A stretch of DNA of 37,105 nt from assembly GCA_021272315.1 (NCBI GenBank), contig JAJSLI010000143.1, positions 1-37,105 of the forward strand, written 5' to 3'. Of the stretch, positions 35,718 through 37,105 are shown piece after piece. A program made the translations under genes and the position numbers. Numbering within the stretch: the stretch's first letter is position 1; the number at the start of each line of letters is the position of its first letter. Under the pieces are notes generated by a model. The model saw only the letters and a list, made by a program, of their open reading frames with translations, made no database searches and was not told the DNA's origin. This stretch comes from Methylacidiphilales bacterium. Lineage in GTDB: Bacteria; Verrucomicrobiota; Verrucomicrobiia; Methylacidiphilales; UBA1321.

Positions 35718-35830
35718 ATTAACAGTCTGCCACAGAATGCTACATAATCAAGACTGGAATCCCCGAATAATGTGTAAGTATCTATACATAAGGGACATTT
35801 CTTGGTAAAAATCTGCGTGAAGCGTATCTT

Positions 35831-36997
35831 ATGTGGTTAAAATCATCTTTTGTTTCTCTCAATTCCTGGAACCAGCCCGGCGCGATTTTGCAGGCGGCGG
35901 ACGCAGAGGAGATGGTCGAAGGCGGGCCGGAAGAATGGGGGAAGCTGCGGGAGTTTCTAACGCGCAAGCAAAAGACGGGGCGGGATGCGGAGCATCCGCA
36001 AAGCGCGGCGGTGGGGTATGTCACCTATGAAGGGGCGTTCCGATTCGGCTGGTTTCCGGAGATTTCAGTCCTGGCGGAAAATGGACAGAGTACGCTGTGG
36101 AACGAGAGGCGCGTAAAGGCGGAGAAGACGGACGAAATTTTATCGGCGGGCTGGCGGGCAAATCAGTCGCGGGAGGAGTTCGAGGCGCGGGTGGCGCGGG
36201 CGCAGGAGTACATCGCGGCGGGCGATATTTATCAGGCGAATTTGGCGCAGAAGTTCACGACGCAATTCGGAGGGAATCCGTACCGGTTGTTCGAGCATTT
36301 GCTGGCGCGGAGTCCGGCGCCGGGTGGCGCGTTTCTCGATTTCGGGGACGTGCGGGTGTTGTCGGCATCGCCGGAGTTGTTTTTGCGGATTCGCGGGCGG
36401 CATATCACAACGCGTCCGATCAAGGGGACGCGTCCGCGCAGCCGGGACCCGATCCGCGACGAGCAGTTGGCGTTCGAGTTGCTGACCGATCCGAAGGAAC
36501 TCGCGGAGTTGGTGATGATCACCGACCTTGAGCGCAACGACCTCGGGCGAATTTGCGAATACGGAAGCGTCGCGGTGACGCAACTGGTGCAACTGGAGCG
36601 TTTCGCGCAGGTGTTTCACCTGGTCTCGACGGTGGAGGGGCTGCTGCGGCCGGAGGTCGACGCGCTGGAGGCAGTGCGGCTGTGCATCCCCGGCGGGTCG
36701 ATCAGCGGGGCGCCGAAGAAGCGGGCGTGCGAGATCATCCGCGAATTGGAACCGTGTCCGCGCGGGATTTACACGGGGCTGATCGGCTACTTCGACGCGA
36801 GCGGGGACGTCGCGTTCAGCCTGGCGATCCGGACGATGGTGCTGGAGGGGGAAACGCTCCATTTTTCGGTGGGGAGCGGAATCACAGCGGGGTCGGAGCC
36901 AGCGCGCGAATATGAGGAGACGCTGCACAAGGCGTCGGGGATGCAGTTGGCGGTGCAGGCGTATGAAGAGGCGATGAGGGAGAGGGTGGTGTCATAA
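35831..36997 (+). CDS. pabB: Aminodeoxychorismate synthase component I (PabB)
   Basis: A 388-residue chorismate-binding enzyme. The key motif PIKGTRPR carries the Lys that attacks chorismate in PabB (TrpE has Ala there), so PabB is favoured over anthranilate synthase. Other family motifs: AGDIYQANLAQKF, ELVMITDLERNDLGRI, CIPGGSISGAPKKRACEII and a final FSVGSGITAGSEPAREYEET. It makes 4-amino-4-deoxychorismate for folate with the PabA glutaminase. The N-terminal region is shorter than in E. coli PabB. No pabA or pabC is in the window. The start is ATG 35831, with no clear ribosome site before it. Confidence 0.92.
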   Translation: MWLKSSFVSLNSWNQPGAILQAADAEEMVEGGPEEWGKLREFLTRKQKTGRDAEHPQSAAVGYVTYEGAFRFGWFPEISVLAENGQSTLWNERRVKAEKTDEILSAGWRANQSREEFEARVARAQEYIAAGDIYQANLAQKFTTQFGGNPYRLFEHLLARSPAPGGAFLDFGDVRVLSASPELFLRIRGRHITTRPIKGTRPRSRDPIRDEQLAFELLTDPKELAELVMITDLERNDLGRICEYGSVAVTQLVQLERFAQVFHLVSTVEGLLRPEVDALEAVRLCIPGGSISGAPKKRACEIIRELEPCPRGIYTGLIGYFDASGDVAFSLAIRTMVLEGETLHFSVGSGITAGSEPAREYEETLHKASGMQLAVQAYEEAMRERVVS

Positions 36998-37105
36998 GTT
37001 ATCGTTGGCTTTGCTTCCAACCCGCCGTGCCCAAGCCCCGTATAGGCCATCCTAGAGCGATTGCGGGTTCAGTAATTGGGGAGAGCCTACGACTGGCACT
37101 TCTTT
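36998..37105. other. Window end, no gene seen
   Basis: The last 108 bases after the pabB stop contain no long frame, no clear hairpin with a T-tract and no tRNA-like folding. A gene may start just beyond the window. Confidence 0.4.

Noticed and set aside
35786..35834. ACATAAG/CTTATGT inverted repeat before pabB
   Set aside because: The 7-bp arms are 35 bp apart in an AT-rich stretch; such a match is expected by chance.

Overview
This window looks like chromosomal DNA of a Verrucomicrobiota bacterium, probably an uncultivated one. The strongest evidence is a pseudopilin cassette (2270-8935) with the layout of the Verru_Chthon cassette (proteins A, B, C, D), a family set described from Verrucomicrobium and Chthoniobacter. 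A squalene-hopene cyclase operon, overall GC that looks close to 60 %, frequent ATGA stop/start overlaps and several GTG/TTG starts fit this. I see no rRNA, tRNA, CRISPR array, insertion sequence or prophage.

Layout. 1-1932: the 3' part of a multi-membrane TMTC-like protein with nine near-identical TPRs. 2270-8935: an envelope or pseudopilin operon in the order C - A - unknown exported protein - D - B. 9002-12930: a Gfo/Idh/MocA oxidoreductase, a GH130 glycoside phosphorylase/hydrolase, a SAM methyltransferase and an exported PrxQ/BCP peroxiredoxin. 13044-17727: shc, an hpnG-like phosphorylase and ligA. 17805-21780: a LysM protein, a GYF_2-like two-domain protein, a CobW GTPase with a His-rich linker, a small membrane protein and a WD40 protein. 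21798-23048 (minus): a small membrane protein and an ArsR-methyltransferase fusion with a well-formed promoter/operator. 23241-29306: a cobalamin/cobalt block made of a DUF6580 membrane protein, TonB, a cobalamin riboswitch, a BtuB-like receptor and, convergent to these, a P1B-4-type metal ATPase. 29405-30674: tandem DUF4412-like exported paralogues. 30718-36997: thiH, an orphan peptide-binding lipoprotein (minus), an M16 protease, an AT-rich gene of unknown function (minus) and pabB.

How genes may work together. The 23.2-29.3 kb block reads as vitamin B12 uptake: outer-membrane receptor, energy transducer and a candidate inner-membrane carrier, with the receptor under B12 control and a Co/Zn-type efflux ATPase beside it. 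The most unusual regulatory signal is a perfect 12-nt complementarity between the 3' strand of the B12 aptamer and the Shine-Dalgarno region of the receptor gene, about 200 nt downstream. A second is an 18-bp imperfect palindrome that exactly fills the -35/-10 spacer of the ArsR-methyltransferase gene. The pseudopilin operon carries an exported protein of unknown function between A and D, which is a candidate new component of that poorly understood system.

Limits. All family calls come from reading motifs by eye; no database search was possible. Promoters, operators and hairpins are pattern matches only.
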